Shown: positions 37,578 to 47,013, counted from the stretch's first letter. The stretch is 64,000 bases of DNA from Marinospirillum sp035271045 (GCF_035271045.1 NZ_DATESC010000015.1:1-64000); one strand, 5' to 3'. Program-made: numbers and translations. The notes: generated by a model from the letters alone, not told the origin.

Positions 37578-37928
37578 TTAACAAACTCTTAACGTTAAAT
37601 TTTCAATTATCCATATTATTAATATAACAAAACTTGCACCACCTGCTGCAACGATCAACCACTGCACCCAACCAAGGTTTAAGTTAATACTAAAGCTTTT
37701 TTTAGACGCACCAATTTCTTTTTTATCCGTACGCAACAATCCCTCTTTTTCCATCTCAATTTGGGTTGCTGCTTCAACCAAAAGCTTTACGTCGGGTGCA
37801 GCACGCTCCATTAAAAATTCAGCGGCGGCCTTCCAATTAGGGTTTCTTTTACCTGTGCGGAGTGTACGCAGCGCAGAGCCTGAAGAAGTAAAAGTCGGTG
37901 TATAGCTATCTATATCATTGGCGCTCAT
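37578..37928 (-). CDS. Small C-terminally anchored membrane protein, unknown function
   Basis: A 116-residue protein with a hydrophilic N-terminal part rich in charged residues (NPNWKAAAEFLMERAAPDV) and a single C-terminal membrane helix (WLIVAAGGASFVILIIWII) followed by a 7-residue tail. No known domain recognised. It lies 37 nt after the histidine kinase and 23 nt before the cyclase, so it is probably cotranslated with them and may be an accessory or adaptor of the cyclase. That role is inference. Confidence 0.7.
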   Translation of the reverse strand: MSANDIDSYTPTFTSSGSALRTLRTGKRNPNWKAAAEFLMERAAPDVKLLVEAATQIEMEKEGLLRTDKKEIGASKKSFSINLNLGWVQWLIVAAGGASFVILIIWIIENLTLRVC

Positions 37929-37965
37929 GGCTTAACTCTTAATAATTATTGATCTTGTCAGCAAA

Positions 37966-39174
37966 CTAGCTATTACTGGTTTTAGCAACAGGAATTAATA
38001 ATGCCACGCAACAACCTTTACTTGGCTGGGTATTAATGGTTAAACCGGCGTTTAATTCGACGGCTCTATAATGTAAATTACTTAAACCACGCCCCGTAAA
38101 ACCATCCTGCTGATCATCAAAACCACAACCGTTATCAGTCACTTGGATTTTTAAACAGTTAGGTGCTTTCATTTTAGCGACCAAACTAATCTTGCTTGCC
38201 TTAGCGTGCTTAATGGTGTTCACCAGTGTTTCCTGTACGATTCGCTGCAAGTTTAACGCATCTTGCGGTGTCATAGCTGGAAAATTAGGCAAATCATCAA
38301 CTTTCCAAGTTAATTCTAAGCCCGCTTGCTGAATACGGCGTTCTAAACGGTAACGCAGTTGACCTAATAACGTTGCCACATCCCCATCAAAGGCTTGCAT
38401 AGAGTCCATCATAATGCGTAAATCTTCAAGGGCTAACTGTAGATAATTAGCCACCTCATCAATGCTGGCTTGTTCGTTACGGGTAGCATAAAGCGCCGTG
38501 GTTAACTGAGCGCCTAAACCATCATGCATTTCTCTTAATAAACGGTTACGCTCTTTTTCTGTTGCTTCACGAGCTTTAATAAACTGTAGCTGAACATGGG
38601 CTTGGTGACGGCTTTTTTCATAAAAATACACTAAAATTGCTAGGGCGATAAAAGCAATAGAAATGTTATAAATAGAAACTAACTCGTAGGGCGCTGGCTG
38701 CCACACACCCAAATTAACAACAAGCATTACAAAAACAGGTAAAAACAACATTGCTACAGCAAGTGTGCCGCGCTTAGTGCCGTTAAGAAAATAAGCAAAG
38801 GGTGGAAAGGTTGCTAGCCAAAAAAGACTGTATTCATAATGTTTGGTTAAATATAAAAAAACTAGTAAAGCTAATCCAACAATAAATGTGGTTATAAAAC
38901 TACTTCTTTCTACATCACGACTCGTACGAAAGTAAATCAAGGCAGTTGAAGAACAAATAAATGCTAGCAAATCAACCATTGCTACTTCAAAGTCATTGAA
39001 TACTAGTAAATTCAGTAGCGTAAAAAGACCAAAAACGCCCATCGCTGCTAAGAGCATGACATTAATTAAAAAAGCTCTACGGTAATCACGACCTTCTGGA
39101 CGAAATGCACCGCCACAACTGGTTAAATTTCGCCATAGCAGAATACCATTTTGTAAAAAAGAAGGTTTATTCAT
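37966..39174 (-). CDS. NarX-type sensor histidine kinase with integral membrane sensor
   Basis: A 402-residue kinase. About six membrane helices in residues 35-190 form the sensor, then a short coiled coil, a HisKA_3 dimerisation domain with REMHDGLGAQL (phospho-acceptor His) and an HATPase domain with ETLVNTIKHA, VTDNGCGFD and GRGLSNL. Paired with the NarL-type regulator 2 nt upstream. The signal is unknown. Confidence 0.9.
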   Translation of the reverse strand: MNKPSFLQNGILLWRNLTSCGGAFRPEGRDYRRAFLINVMLLAAMGVFGLFTLLNLLVFNDFEVAMVDLLAFICSSTALIYFRTSRDVERSSFITTFIVGLALLVFLYLTKHYEYSLFWLATFPPFAYFLNGTKRGTLAVAMLFLPVFVMLVVNLGVWQPAPYELVSIYNISIAFIALAILVYFYEKSRHQAHVQLQFIKAREATEKERNRLLREMHDGLGAQLTTALYATRNEQASIDEVANYLQLALEDLRIMMDSMQAFDGDVATLLGQLRYRLERRIQQAGLELTWKVDDLPNFPAMTPQDALNLQRIVQETLVNTIKHAKASKISLVAKMKAPNCLKIQVTDNGCGFDDQQDGFTGRGLSNLHYRAVELNAGLTINTQPSKGCCVALLIPVAKTSNS

Positions 39175-39176
39175 TA

Positions 39177-39872
39177 CTAATCTAATGCTCGCATATCTAA
39201 TAAACCTTGCCGAGTCGCTGCAAATACCGCTTCATTTTTGGTTTTAACCGACAGTTTACGGTAAAGGTTTTTAATGTGCGAGTTCACAGTATGACTGGAT
39301 ACGTTTAAGTCTTCTGCCACTTCACGGTAGGTATAACCCCGCGCTAATAATTTTAATAATTGCATTTCACGGCGCGTTAAAGAAGCCGCTTCACTAGAGT
39401 CATCTAAATTATTGCCTAAGTTCTTTTTAGAATAAGCTTCTGTGGCCTGCATCCGTTTTAAAAGGTGTCGCGCAATCATGGGGCTCATGGGGCTACCACC
39501 ATCACACAACTGAATAATGTGTTCAGCCAAACTTAAATCATCGGTATCTTTTAAAATATAGCCGCTTGCACCCGCTTCAATGGCTTGCACTACATGACCT
39601 TCATCACCAAACATACTAACCACCATAATTTCAGTCGTTGGTTGTTTTTGATTTACCTCCTTAATAATCTCCATACCTGAACCATCGGGCAAACCTAAAT
39701 CAACCAGCAATACCCGCGGACTGCTACTTAAAGCTAAGGCTTTACCGCTACGCACACAGCCTGCTTCTCCCAACCAAAACAGGTCAGGGTGTTTTTCTAT
39801 AGACGCTTTAAAACGTTGGCGAACAGCAGGGTCATCGTCCACTAAAGCCACACTGATTTTTTCTCTAGTCAT
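39177..39872 (-). CDS. NarL/FixJ-type response regulator
   Basis: A 231-residue regulator: receiver domain with the acidic ALVDDDPAV, phospho-acceptor Asp in VLLVDLGLPDG and Lys in YILKD, then a LuxR-type helix-turn-helix (LTRREMQLLKLLARGYTYRE to SSHTVNSHIKNLYRKL). The start MTREKIS follows AAGAG; a start eight codons upstream is possible. First gene of the operon; likely target is its own operon or unlinked genes. Confidence 0.92.
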   Translation of the reverse strand: MTREKISVALVDDDPAVRQRFKASIEKHPDLFWLGEAGCVRSGKALALSSSPRVLLVDLGLPDGSGMEIIKEVNQKQPTTEIMVVSMFGDEGHVVQAIEAGASGYILKDTDDLSLAEHIIQLCDGGSPMSPMIARHLLKRMQATEAYSKKNLGNNLDDSSEAASLTRREMQLLKLLARGYTYREVAEDLNVSSHTVNSHIKNLYRKLSVKTKNEAVFAATRQGLLDMRALD

Positions 39873-39967
39873 CGTATTACTCTTTATTAAATCCATTTAT
39901 TCAATTTTGTACCTATTTGAGAATGAATAACATCCCTTAGTCTAGTGAGATAACTCAACAACTTAGA

Positions 39968-40756
39968 TTACTTTAGCCTAAGAAAAACACTCAAAAGATT
40001 AGCATGAAGCACTGGCAATACAGCCGTTACTGAACTTTGGCGCAATTCGGCCAGTGTTTCTACAACCAAAGCCACTTTTGCAGGCTCATTACGCTGGCCT
40101 TGCAAGCCATTTAAAGGCATATCAGGGCTGTCGGTTTCTAATAAAAAAGCAGTTAAAGGCAGCTTCTGTGCAATTTGGCGTAGTTTATTGGCTCTTGGAT
40201 AGGTAATCCCGCCCCCTAAACCTAACTTAAAACCTAACGCAACCAATTGTTCGGCTTGTTGCTGACTGCCAGAAAAAGCGTGTAATAAACCACCTTGCGG
40301 CAATTGAAAGCGTCTCAAGCGTTGAATAACCTGATCCATTGCTTGGCGAACATGAATCACTGCCGGCAAGTCTAATTCTTTAGCCAGTGTTAGCTGAGCA
40401 TCAAAAAACTGCCATTGTTTAGCTTCTTGAGCTTTTAATTCTGGGCTGTGTAAATCAATACCGATTTCACCTAGGGCAATAATTTTAGGTGAAGTGAGTA
40501 GTAGTTCTTTAAGCTGAATTAAATCTTCTGGCTGATGCTGGTCGATAAAAAGCGGATGCAAACCTAAGCAGGCGTAAAGCTGAGGGCTGGATAAGCTAGC
40601 GCTTTCTACAAGGTTTAATAATCTTGGCCAAGTGGCTGCGGTAGTTGCCGCTAAAATAACAATAGTTACACCAGCCAACGTTGCCCGCTGCAACACTTCT
40701 TCTCGGTCAGTATCGAAGACCGGAAAATCTAAGTGGCAGTGGGCATCGTAGAGCAT
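39968..40756 (-). CDS. TatD-family metal-dependent hydrolase
   Basis: A 262-residue TIM-barrel hydrolase of the TatD/YjjV family, proposed deoxyribonucleases. Metal ligands visible: DAHCHLDF, GEIGID, the histidine of VIHVRQA, LHAFSGS and LETDSPDMP. It starts 20 nt after the trhP gene. Which of the paralogous TatD-type enzymes it equals cannot be decided. Confidence 0.88.
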   Translation of the reverse strand: MLYDAHCHLDFPVFDTDREEVLQRATLAGVTIVILAATTAATWPRLLNLVESASLSSPQLYACLGLHPLFIDQHQPEDLIQLKELLLTSPKIIALGEIGIDLHSPELKAQEAKQWQFFDAQLTLAKELDLPAVIHVRQAMDQVIQRLRRFQLPQGGLLHAFSGSQQQAEQLVALGFKLGLGGGITYPRANKLRQIAQKLPLTAFLLETDSPDMPLNGLQGQRNEPAKVALVVETLAELRQSSVTAVLPVLHANLLSVFLRLK

Positions 40757-40776
40757 TCTCTTTACCTTAAAACCTC

Positions 40777-42153
40777 TTAATCATGCAGATCGCGCATTAT
40801 CATGGCGTATTTTAGATTATCACCATCGAGCATTTCACCCGGTAGCTGGCAGCGCACAAAGTGGCCAGTGCCTGGAGCAACACTCATGGCTTTACCGTTT
40901 TTGCTATTTTCTAACGCATCCAGTTTAAAACGACGGTTGCCAGCAGGAGTCATCAACTCCAACGTATCGCCCACTTCAAACTTGTTTTTAACTTCAATGT
41001 CTATCCAACCGTTGTCTTTGGCTTCTAACACTTCGCCCACAAACTGCTGGTGTACACCCACCGAATTACCCGTTTCGTAGTTTTGGTATTCATCGTGCAC
41101 GTGGCGGCGGTAAAAGCCTTCGGTATAACCACGGTTAGCTAGGTTTTCTAGCGCGTCCATTAAATCCATATCAAAGGGCTTGCCTGCTACGGCATCGTCT
41201 ATGGCACGACGGTAAACTTGGGCGGTACGGGCAACGTAATAATGGCTTTTGGTGCGGCCTTCAATTTTTAAAGAATCAATGCCCATCTCTGCTAAGCGGT
41301 TGACGTGTTGCACCGCACGTAAATCACGCGAGTTCATTATATAAGTGCCATGCTCATCTTCAAAAATAGGCATAAACTCGCCAGGGCGTTTAGCTTCTTC
41401 TATTAAAGCAGAAAGCACTTCTTGGCCTTCAGTTCCACCAGCAGTTTTACTACTTTCAGCTTTTTGCCCGGGCGTCCAAATACCTTCAGGGCTTGCTTGC
41501 GCTAAGGGAATTAAATCACCCGAATCATCGGTGGTTGTTTCGTGGGTTTTGTAATTCCAACGGCAAGCATTGGTGCAAGAACCTTGGTTGGGGTCGCGGT
41601 GATTAAAATAACCCGACAATAAACAACGACCAGAATAAGCAATACACAAAGCACCGTGTACAAAGGTTTCTAATTCTATGGTGGGGCATTCTTGACGAAT
41701 TTCAGCAATTTCATCGAGCGATAATTCACGCGATAAAATGATGCGCTGCACGCCTAGCTTTTCCCAAAAACGTACCGCTGCATAGTTAACGACGTTGGCT
41801 TGAACCGACAAGTGAATCACTTGATCGGGCCATTTTTCACGCACCATCATAATTAAGCCAGGATCAGACATAATTAAAGCATCTGGCTTCATTTCAATAA
41901 CAGGTTGCATATCCTTCATGTAGCTGCGTATTTTGCTATTATGCGGCGCGATATTACTGGCAACAAAAAATAGCTTATTGCGTTGGTGGGCGTATTCTAT
42001 GCCTTTGCCTAAGCCCTCTAAATTGAAGTCGTTATTACGCACACGCAAACTGTAGCGGGGTTGACCGGCATAAACTGCATCAGCACCGTAAGCGATGGCG
42101 TACTGCATATTGCGAAAAGTTCCCGCAGGGGATAGAAGTTCTGGAGATTTCAT
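40777..42153 (-). CDS. trhP: tRNA 5-hydroxyuridine modification protein TrhP (YegQ), U32 family
   Basis: A 458-residue peptidase U32-type protein. In E. coli YegQ/TrhP is needed for prephenate-dependent 5-hydroxylation of tRNA wobble uridine. Visible: GADAVYAGQPRYSLR near the N-terminus, four clustered cysteines (CIAYSGRCLLSGYFN followed by GSCTNACRW) that bind an iron-sulfur cluster in the family, and SLKIEGRTKSHYY. MKSPELLSPAG is the family start. The neighbouring TatD gene is probably cotranscribed. Confidence 0.9.
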   Translation of the reverse strand: MKSPELLSPAGTFRNMQYAIAYGADAVYAGQPRYSLRVRNNDFNLEGLGKGIEYAHQRNKLFFVASNIAPHNSKIRSYMKDMQPVIEMKPDALIMSDPGLIMMVREKWPDQVIHLSVQANVVNYAAVRFWEKLGVQRIILSRELSLDEIAEIRQECPTIELETFVHGALCIAYSGRCLLSGYFNHRDPNQGSCTNACRWNYKTHETTTDDSGDLIPLAQASPEGIWTPGQKAESSKTAGGTEGQEVLSALIEEAKRPGEFMPIFEDEHGTYIMNSRDLRAVQHVNRLAEMGIDSLKIEGRTKSHYYVARTAQVYRRAIDDAVAGKPFDMDLMDALENLANRGYTEGFYRRHVHDEYQNYETGNSVGVHQQFVGEVLEAKDNGWIDIEVKNKFEVGDTLELMTPAGNRRFKLDALENSKNGKAMSVAPGTGHFVRCQLPGEMLDGDNLKYAMIMRDLHD

Positions 42154-42226
42154 AAGAAGGCTATACCTGACCATTAAACTAGGATTAATGTTAGAATTTT
42201 AACACAGGCTGAAAGTAAATAAACAC

Positions 42227-42535
42227 ATGATCCCTTTGAAAAACTTAGATGCTTACTTAAATACCAGCGATAGCAGCAGCCACGCTTGCCGCTCCGGTTG
42301 CGCTGCCTGCTGCATTGCACCGTCTATAAGCTCAACAACGGCTGCCATGCCAAAAGGCAAACCGGCGGGTGTTGCTTGCGTGCATTTAAATGCACAGCTT
42401 TTGTGTAAGTTATTTGCTACAACCAAGCGCCCAAAAGTGTGCAGCGACTTTGGTTTTGACTTGGACGTTTGTGGCAAAAACCGCGAACAAGCTTTAAAAA
42501 ACTTGAATTGGCTAGAAGAGCAAACCGCTAGCTAG
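42227..42535 (+). CDS. YkgJ-family cysteine cluster protein
   Basis: A 102-residue protein with the CxxxCxxCC-like start (ACRSGCAACC) and later CVHLNAQLLC and VCSDF cysteines typical of the YkgJ zinc/iron-binding family. Function unknown. It is divergent from trhP, and the thiolase-like gene follows about 60 nt downstream. Confidence 0.85.
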   Translation: MIPLKNLDAYLNTSDSSSHACRSGCAACCIAPSISSTTAAMPKGKPAGVACVHLNAQLLCKLFATTKRPKVCSDFGFDLDVCGKNREQALKNLNWLEEQTAS

Positions 42536-42596
42536 TAACTTGCCTTTAGCTTATCTACAATCAACGCCAACAATACAATAACTAGGAGACGGCACT

Positions 42597-43634
42597 ATGC
42601 ACCAAGCCTTTATCATTGCTTCAGGCGGTATTCAGGATGGCGTGGGTAGCCTAGAAGCACTCAATTTAGCACGTGAACAAGTCACTGAAGCGGGTCTTAA
42701 ACTAGAGCGCCTAGTGATTGATCCTTTAAGTACTGGCTGGGGTACGCCGGTTGCCAAAAATCATTTTCGTTCGGGTTGCGGCCCTTTAGAAGCCCTAGCT
42801 TATGCACAAACGCAATTGCGTGAAGGTGCTTTTGAAGCTGTTTTAATTGAAGGCACTGATGCAGTTAAAACGGGCTACGCTAAAAAAGAGCGCCTGCCAC
42901 TAATGGAAATTTATGGCAAAGACTACCCTATTACTCAAGCCTATACCGACCTAGCCAAGCAATTTTGCCATGAACAAGGCATGACTTTCGATCAGTTTCG
43001 TGAACTAAGGGATGCCGTGTTTGAAAACTACCAATGCAGCGCACCTGACCAAGCGGTCAACCCTGCTTGGTTAGCCGATCAAACCGAACTATTTCGTGGT
43101 GTTGATTGCGCCAACCCTTATGCCGATTACAGCGGCGGTTTACTGCTAACCCGTGACGATTTACTGAGCAGTTTTGATTTACATCAACCAGCCATTGAAG
43201 TGGCAGGCGTAGGCATTGGCTATGCACAAGGCGATGGCATTGATTACCTAGAAGAATTGGCAACTTATTGGCATTTAGAAAAAGCCCTTTATTATGCCAA
43301 TTTAGAAGCCGGCTTAAACTTTGCTGATAAATTTAATCAAGGCAAAGCGCTTTTAGAAGCTTACACCTGCTATCCTGTGGTGCCTTTAGCTTTACTGTTG
43401 CACGGTAAATTTGTGAATAGCTGGCAAGCACTGCCTGCTTGGTTGCAACAACACAGCTTAACGTTAAAAGGTGGTATGAACCTTAACCGCGCACCGTGGA
43501 ACTTACCGGCTTTACGTGCCTTAATTGAAATGACGCAAGCGCTGCACAATAGTGAAAAGGCGTTGGGCGGCGTACAAGGCAATGGTGGGCTTGGCTATAA
43601 ACAGGGTTTTGCCATTCTAAGACGGAACGCTTAA
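42597..43634 (+). CDS. Thiolase-like protein lacking the catalytic histidine
   Basis: A 345-residue protein with thiolase-fold features. The nucleophile region reads HFRSGCGPLEALAYAQTQLR followed by AVLIEGTDAVKTGY, equivalent to the CASG...GG.E.M of thiolases, so Cys60 could be a nucleophile. The region corresponding to GHPxGxSG reads NLNRAPWNLPALRAL and the C-terminal CxG region reads QGNGGLGYKQ, so the usual His and second Cys are missing. AGGAG precedes the ATG. An acyl-transfer or structural role is possible; the pathway is unknown. Confidence 0.65.
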   Translation: MHQAFIIASGGIQDGVGSLEALNLAREQVTEAGLKLERLVIDPLSTGWGTPVAKNHFRSGCGPLEALAYAQTQLREGAFEAVLIEGTDAVKTGYAKKERLPLMEIYGKDYPITQAYTDLAKQFCHEQGMTFDQFRELRDAVFENYQCSAPDQAVNPAWLADQTELFRGVDCANPYADYSGGLLLTRDDLLSSFDLHQPAIEVAGVGIGYAQGDGIDYLEELATYWHLEKALYYANLEAGLNFADKFNQGKALLEAYTCYPVVPLALLLHGKFVNSWQALPAWLQQHSLTLKGGMNLNRAPWNLPALRALIEMTQALHNSEKALGGVQGNGGLGYKQGFAILRRNA

Positions 43635-43692
43635 TCTAAGCGCTGGTCATACAACAAGCAATTAACTTAAACAATCTTGCAGGAGAAAAACT

Positions 43693-44355
43693 ATGCGTTA
43701 CGACGCTCCGATTAGCCATTCAGCTTCCAATGCCATTAGTGTTGCAGCACAAAAAGTGCTACGCAACACCTATATGCTCTTGGGCATGACCTTAGCCTTT
43801 AGTGCGCTAACCGCTTATTTTTCTTTAGTTTCTGGTTTACGCCTTAATATTATTGTGTTTATTGTTGGCGTTTACGGCTTAATGTTCTTAACCAATAAAC
43901 TAGCCGACTCTGCTTGGGGCTTACTCAGCGTATTTGCTTTTACGGGTTTTATGGGGTTATCACTAGGCCCTATTCTTGCTATGTACCTAGGCGCTGGCAT
44001 GGGCGATGTAGTTGTTTCCGCACTTTCTATGACCGCTTTTGTGTTTTTTGGCTTGTCTGCTTTTGCACTCATCACCAAAAAAGATTTTGATTTTATGGGC
44101 AAGTTCTTAATGGTCGGTGGTTTAGTCTTAATGGCTGGCGTTATTGCTAACTTGTTTCTTGGTTTAACTGGCCTACACCTAGCCATTAGTGCAGGTTTTG
44201 TAATTTTCTCATCAGCCATGATTTTGTTCCAAACAGGGCAGATAGTAAACGGCGGCGAAACTAACTACATTCGTGCAACCGTTACCTTATTTGTTTCTAT
44301 CTATAACTTGTTCCTAAGCCTGCTGTCGTTGCTAGGTATGGGCAGTAATGACTAG
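43693..44355 (+). CDS. yccA: Bax inhibitor-1/YccA family membrane protein
   Basis: A 220-residue seven-helix protein of the BI-1 family. In E. coli YccA modulates the membrane protease FtsH. The family pattern is seen in LRNTYMLLGMTLAFSALTAYF and the late GGLVLMAGVIANLFL helix. AGGAG precedes the ATG. It sits directly before tusDCBE, the same neighbourhood as in E. coli, where yccA lies beside tusE. Confidence 0.92.
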   Translation: MRYDAPISHSASNAISVAAQKVLRNTYMLLGMTLAFSALTAYFSLVSGLRLNIIVFIVGVYGLMFLTNKLADSAWGLLSVFAFTGFMGLSLGPILAMYLGAGMGDVVVSALSMTAFVFFGLSAFALITKKDFDFMGKFLMVGGLVLMAGVIANLFLGLTGLHLAISAGFVIFSSAMILFQTGQIVNGGETNYIRATVTLFVSIYNLFLSLLSLLGMGSND

Positions 44356-44375
44356 TGGTTTAAAACCAGACTAAA

Positions 44376-44774
44376 ATGACAGATAAGACGTTTACTCTAA
44401 ATATCTGTGGGGCACCTTACGCCAGTTCGGCGCCCCTTTCTGCTTTGCGTTTTGCTAAAGCCGCTTTAGCAGCTGGGCATACCATTCAGCGGGTATTTTT
44501 TTATCAAGAAGGCGTAATGCTAGCCAATGCTTTAAGCTGCCCACCGCAAGATGAAATTAACCTCACCAAAGCATGGCAAACTTTAGCAACAGCACATCAG
44601 TTAGAGCTAACCATTTGCGTTGCAGCAGCATTAAAACGGGGCATTGTGGATGCTAAAGAAGCGGCACGTTTTGGCTTAGCCCATCACAACTTGGCTGAAG
44701 GCTTTGTATTAACCGGCTTAGGTCAGTTAGTCGATGGCATGGCAAACGCCGATAGAACAGTGACATTTAGCTGA
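44376..44774 (+). CDS. tusD: Sulfur relay protein TusD
   Basis: Sulfur-transfer subunit of the TusBCD complex, passing sulfur from TusA to TusE for the 2-thiouridine of tRNA. 132 residues. The active cysteine is in LTICVAAALKRGI, as in the E. coli enzyme. The stop overlaps the tusC start by one base. Confidence 0.94.
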   Translation: MTDKTFTLNICGAPYASSAPLSALRFAKAALAAGHTIQRVFFYQEGVMLANALSCPPQDEINLTKAWQTLATAHQLELTICVAAALKRGIVDAKEAARFGLAHHNLAEGFVLTGLGQLVDGMANADRTVTFS

Positions 44775-45178
44775 TGAATGATTCGCTTAATACCGCTAAA
44801 AAAACTGCGGCTAACGAAACCAATTTCGACTTATTAGTAGTTTTCACCCAACCGCCTTTAACCGCTAGCTTTCCTAAAGAAGCTTTAGACCTTGCCTTAG
44901 TCAGCAGCACGTTTGAACAGCGCACTGGATTGGTTTTTTTAGGCGCAGGGGTTTTGCAGCTACATACCATGCAACAGCCCGATCTTCTAAATTTAAAAGG
45001 TACGCAAGCGATGCTAAAAGCCTTGGCGCTGTATGATATTGACCAAGTATTTGTAGAACAGCAGGCACTACTAGATTACAACTTAACCGCAGCAGAATTA
45101 CTATTACCCGTTCAAATTTGTAATAGTGAACAGCTACAACAACACCTAGCAACTAGCCGTAACCTATTAACTTTTTAA
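44774..45178 (+). CDS. tusC: Sulfur relay protein TusC
   Basis: A 134-residue DsrE/F-like subunit of the TusBCD heterohexamer. No essential cysteine is expected; the fold is recognised in ALDLALVSSTFEQRTGLVFL. Coupled to tusD by overlapping start and stop. Confidence 0.9.
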   Translation: MNDSLNTAKKTAANETNFDLLVVFTQPPLTASFPKEALDLALVSSTFEQRTGLVFLGAGVLQLHTMQQPDLLNLKGTQAMLKALALYDIDQVFVEQQALLDYNLTAAELLLPVQICNSEQLQQHLATSRNLLTF

Positions 45179-45199
45179 CACTTATTAAATAGCAAAATT

Positions 45200-45478
45200 A
45201 TGGCAACGCTCCATCAACTAAACGCACCCCACAAACTCGCTAACTGCTTAAAGTTATTAGCTGCTACCGACTGTTTGCTATTAATTGAATCAGCGGTAGT
45301 ATTGGCCGTTAATACTACTTTTTTGCAGCAGTTACCTAGCAGCGTTAAGGTTTTAGCCCTGAGTAGCGATTTACAAGCACGCGGGTTATTAGCCGCTTGC
45401 CCAACAACCATTAAAGTCATTAGCGATACACAATGGGTTGTTGCCACCTTGGAGGCAGACCGTGTTTGTAGCTGGTAA
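45200..45478 (+). CDS. tusB: Sulfur relay protein TusB
   Basis: A 92-residue DsrH-like subunit of TusBCD; small, ending in SW like its homologues, in the expected position between tusC and tusE. The 3' end overlaps the tusE start by 17 nt. Confidence 0.88.
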   Translation: MATLHQLNAPHKLANCLKLLAATDCLLLIESAVVLAVNTTFLQQLPSSVKVLALSSDLQARGLLAACPTTIKVISDTQWVVATLEADRVCSW

Positions 45479-45806
45479 AATGGCAAAGGAAATAGCACTG
45501 CCTGCGTTAGACCCTGAAGGCTTTTTAGTCGATTTAAACCACTGGACACCCGCAGTGGCTAAACTGCTGGCAGCACAAGATGCAATACAGCTAACGTCTG
45601 AACATTTAGACATTATTTTATTATTACGTGATTTCTACCAAACCTACCAATTATCACCCGCTATGCGACCTTTAACTAACTACCTACGCCAACATTTAGC
45701 GGCTGAAAAAACCAGCAGTATTTATTTAATGCAGCTGTTTGGACAAAGTCCTGCCAAAGCAATGGCACGTTATGCAGGATTACCCAAGCCAGATAACTGT
45801 TTATAA
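45462..45806 (+). CDS. tusE: Sulfur relay protein TusE (DsrC family)
   Basis: A 114-residue DsrC-like protein taking sulfur from TusD and handing it to MnmA, whose gene lies at 61041. The C-terminal KPDNCL cysteine and RDFYQTYQLSPAMRPL are conserved. GTG at 45462 is chosen because GGAGG lies 6 nt upstream and its N-terminus (FVAGKMAKEIALPALDPEG) aligns with E. coli TusE; an in-frame start further upstream is inside tusB. Confidence 0.92.
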   Translation: MFVAGKMAKEIALPALDPEGFLVDLNHWTPAVAKLLAAQDAIQLTSEHLDIILLLRDFYQTYQLSPAMRPLTNYLRQHLAAEKTSSIYLMQLFGQSPAKAMARYAGLPKPDNCL

Positions 45807-45816
45807 TGGCTTTAAA

Positions 45817-45846
45817 TTGCTTATAGGCAGTGCAATAAAATACAAT
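45817..45846 (+). promoter_or_regulatory. Predicted promoter for the DAHP synthase gene
   Basis: TTGCTT at 45817-45822 and TACAAT at 45841-45846, 18 bp apart, about 45 bp before the start codon. No clear TyrR or attenuator structure was seen between promoter and gene. Confidence 0.45.
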
Positions 45847-45890
45847 GGGGTCATTATTTTGCAAACTTTAAGGAAAATAGGAAGCTATCC

Positions 45891-46982
45891 ATGTCCGACA
45901 ATAAGCGAATACACAACCTTAACGTTGTTTCGCAAGAAGTGTTAATTACACCCGACCGTTTAAAAGAAAAAGTACCTTTAACTGCCAGTGCAGAACAAAC
46001 GGTTTATGAAGGTCGCCAAGTTATTCAAAATATTTTAGACCGTGAAGATCCTCGCTTATTTGTGGTAATTGGGCCTTGCTCGATTCACGATGTCGATGCA
46101 GCCCTAGACTATGCTAAGCGCCTTAAAGCACTGTCTGAGAAGGTGGGTGATGCGCTGTATTTAGTGATGCGGGTGTACTTTGAAAAGCCACGTACTACGG
46201 TAGGTTGGAAAGGTTTGATTAATGATCCACACATGGATGACACCTTCCAAATTGAAGAAGGCTTGCATATTGGTCGTAAGCTTTTGGTTGATTTATCTGA
46301 ACTTGGCCTGCCTTTGGCCACTGAAGCACTCGACCCTATTTCACCTCAGTATATGCAAGATTGTATTGCTTGGAGCGCCATAGGTGCGCGTACCACCGAA
46401 TCACAAACGCATCGCGAAATGTCCAGTGGTTTGTCTTGCCCCGTTGGCTTTAAAAATGGTACCGACGGCGGCTTAGAAGTAGCGATTAATGCCCTTAAAT
46501 CTATGGCACACTCACATAACTTTTTAGGCATTAATACCCAAGGTCAAGTCGCTATTATTCGCACCAAGGGTAATAAATACGGTCACGCTGTATTGCGCGG
46601 CGGTAATGGTAAGCCCAACTATGATTCAGTCAGTGTTAAGTTGTGCGAAAAAGATTTAGCTAAAGCCGGTCTTGCCAACAACATTATGATTGATTGCAGC
46701 CATGCCAACTCGAATAAAGATGCCAGTCTGCAAACACTAGTATTAGAAAATGTGACCCACCAAATTTTAGACGGCAACCAATCCATCCTAGGCTTGATGG
46801 TTGAATCTAATATTGGCTTTGGTAATCAGTCCATTCCAGCCGATAAAAGCCAGTTAAAATACGGCGTATCAGTTACCGATGCTTGCATTGATTGGGAAAC
46901 TACTGAAAAATCGATGTTTGAAATGGCTGACAAGTTGCGCCCTATTTTGGAAGAGCGCCGCTTAAAAGCTAAGCAAGCTTAA
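45891..46982 (+). CDS. Class I 3-deoxy-7-phosphoheptulonate (DAHP) synthase
   Basis: First enzyme of aromatic amino acid synthesis, joining phosphoenolpyruvate and erythrose 4-phosphate. 363 residues, the AroF/AroG/AroH type. Visible: VIGPCSIHDVDAALDYA, RVYFEKPRTTVGWKGLINDP, ARTTESQTHREMSSGLSCPV and metal ligands in MIDCSHANS. Which feedback isoform it is cannot be told by eye. AGGAAG precedes the ATG; a bidirectional terminator follows. Confidence 0.93.
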   Translation: MSDNKRIHNLNVVSQEVLITPDRLKEKVPLTASAEQTVYEGRQVIQNILDREDPRLFVVIGPCSIHDVDAALDYAKRLKALSEKVGDALYLVMRVYFEKPRTTVGWKGLINDPHMDDTFQIEEGLHIGRKLLVDLSELGLPLATEALDPISPQYMQDCIAWSAIGARTTESQTHREMSSGLSCPVGFKNGTDGGLEVAINALKSMAHSHNFLGINTQGQVAIIRTKGNKYGHAVLRGGNGKPNYDSVSVKLCEKDLAKAGLANNIMIDCSHANSNKDASLQTLVLENVTHQILDGNQSILGLMVESNIGFGNQSIPADKSQLKYGVSVTDACIDWETTEKSMFEMADKLRPILEERRLKAKQA

Positions 46983-47013
46983 TTAAAACGTATTAATCAA
47001 AAAAAGTTAACAA

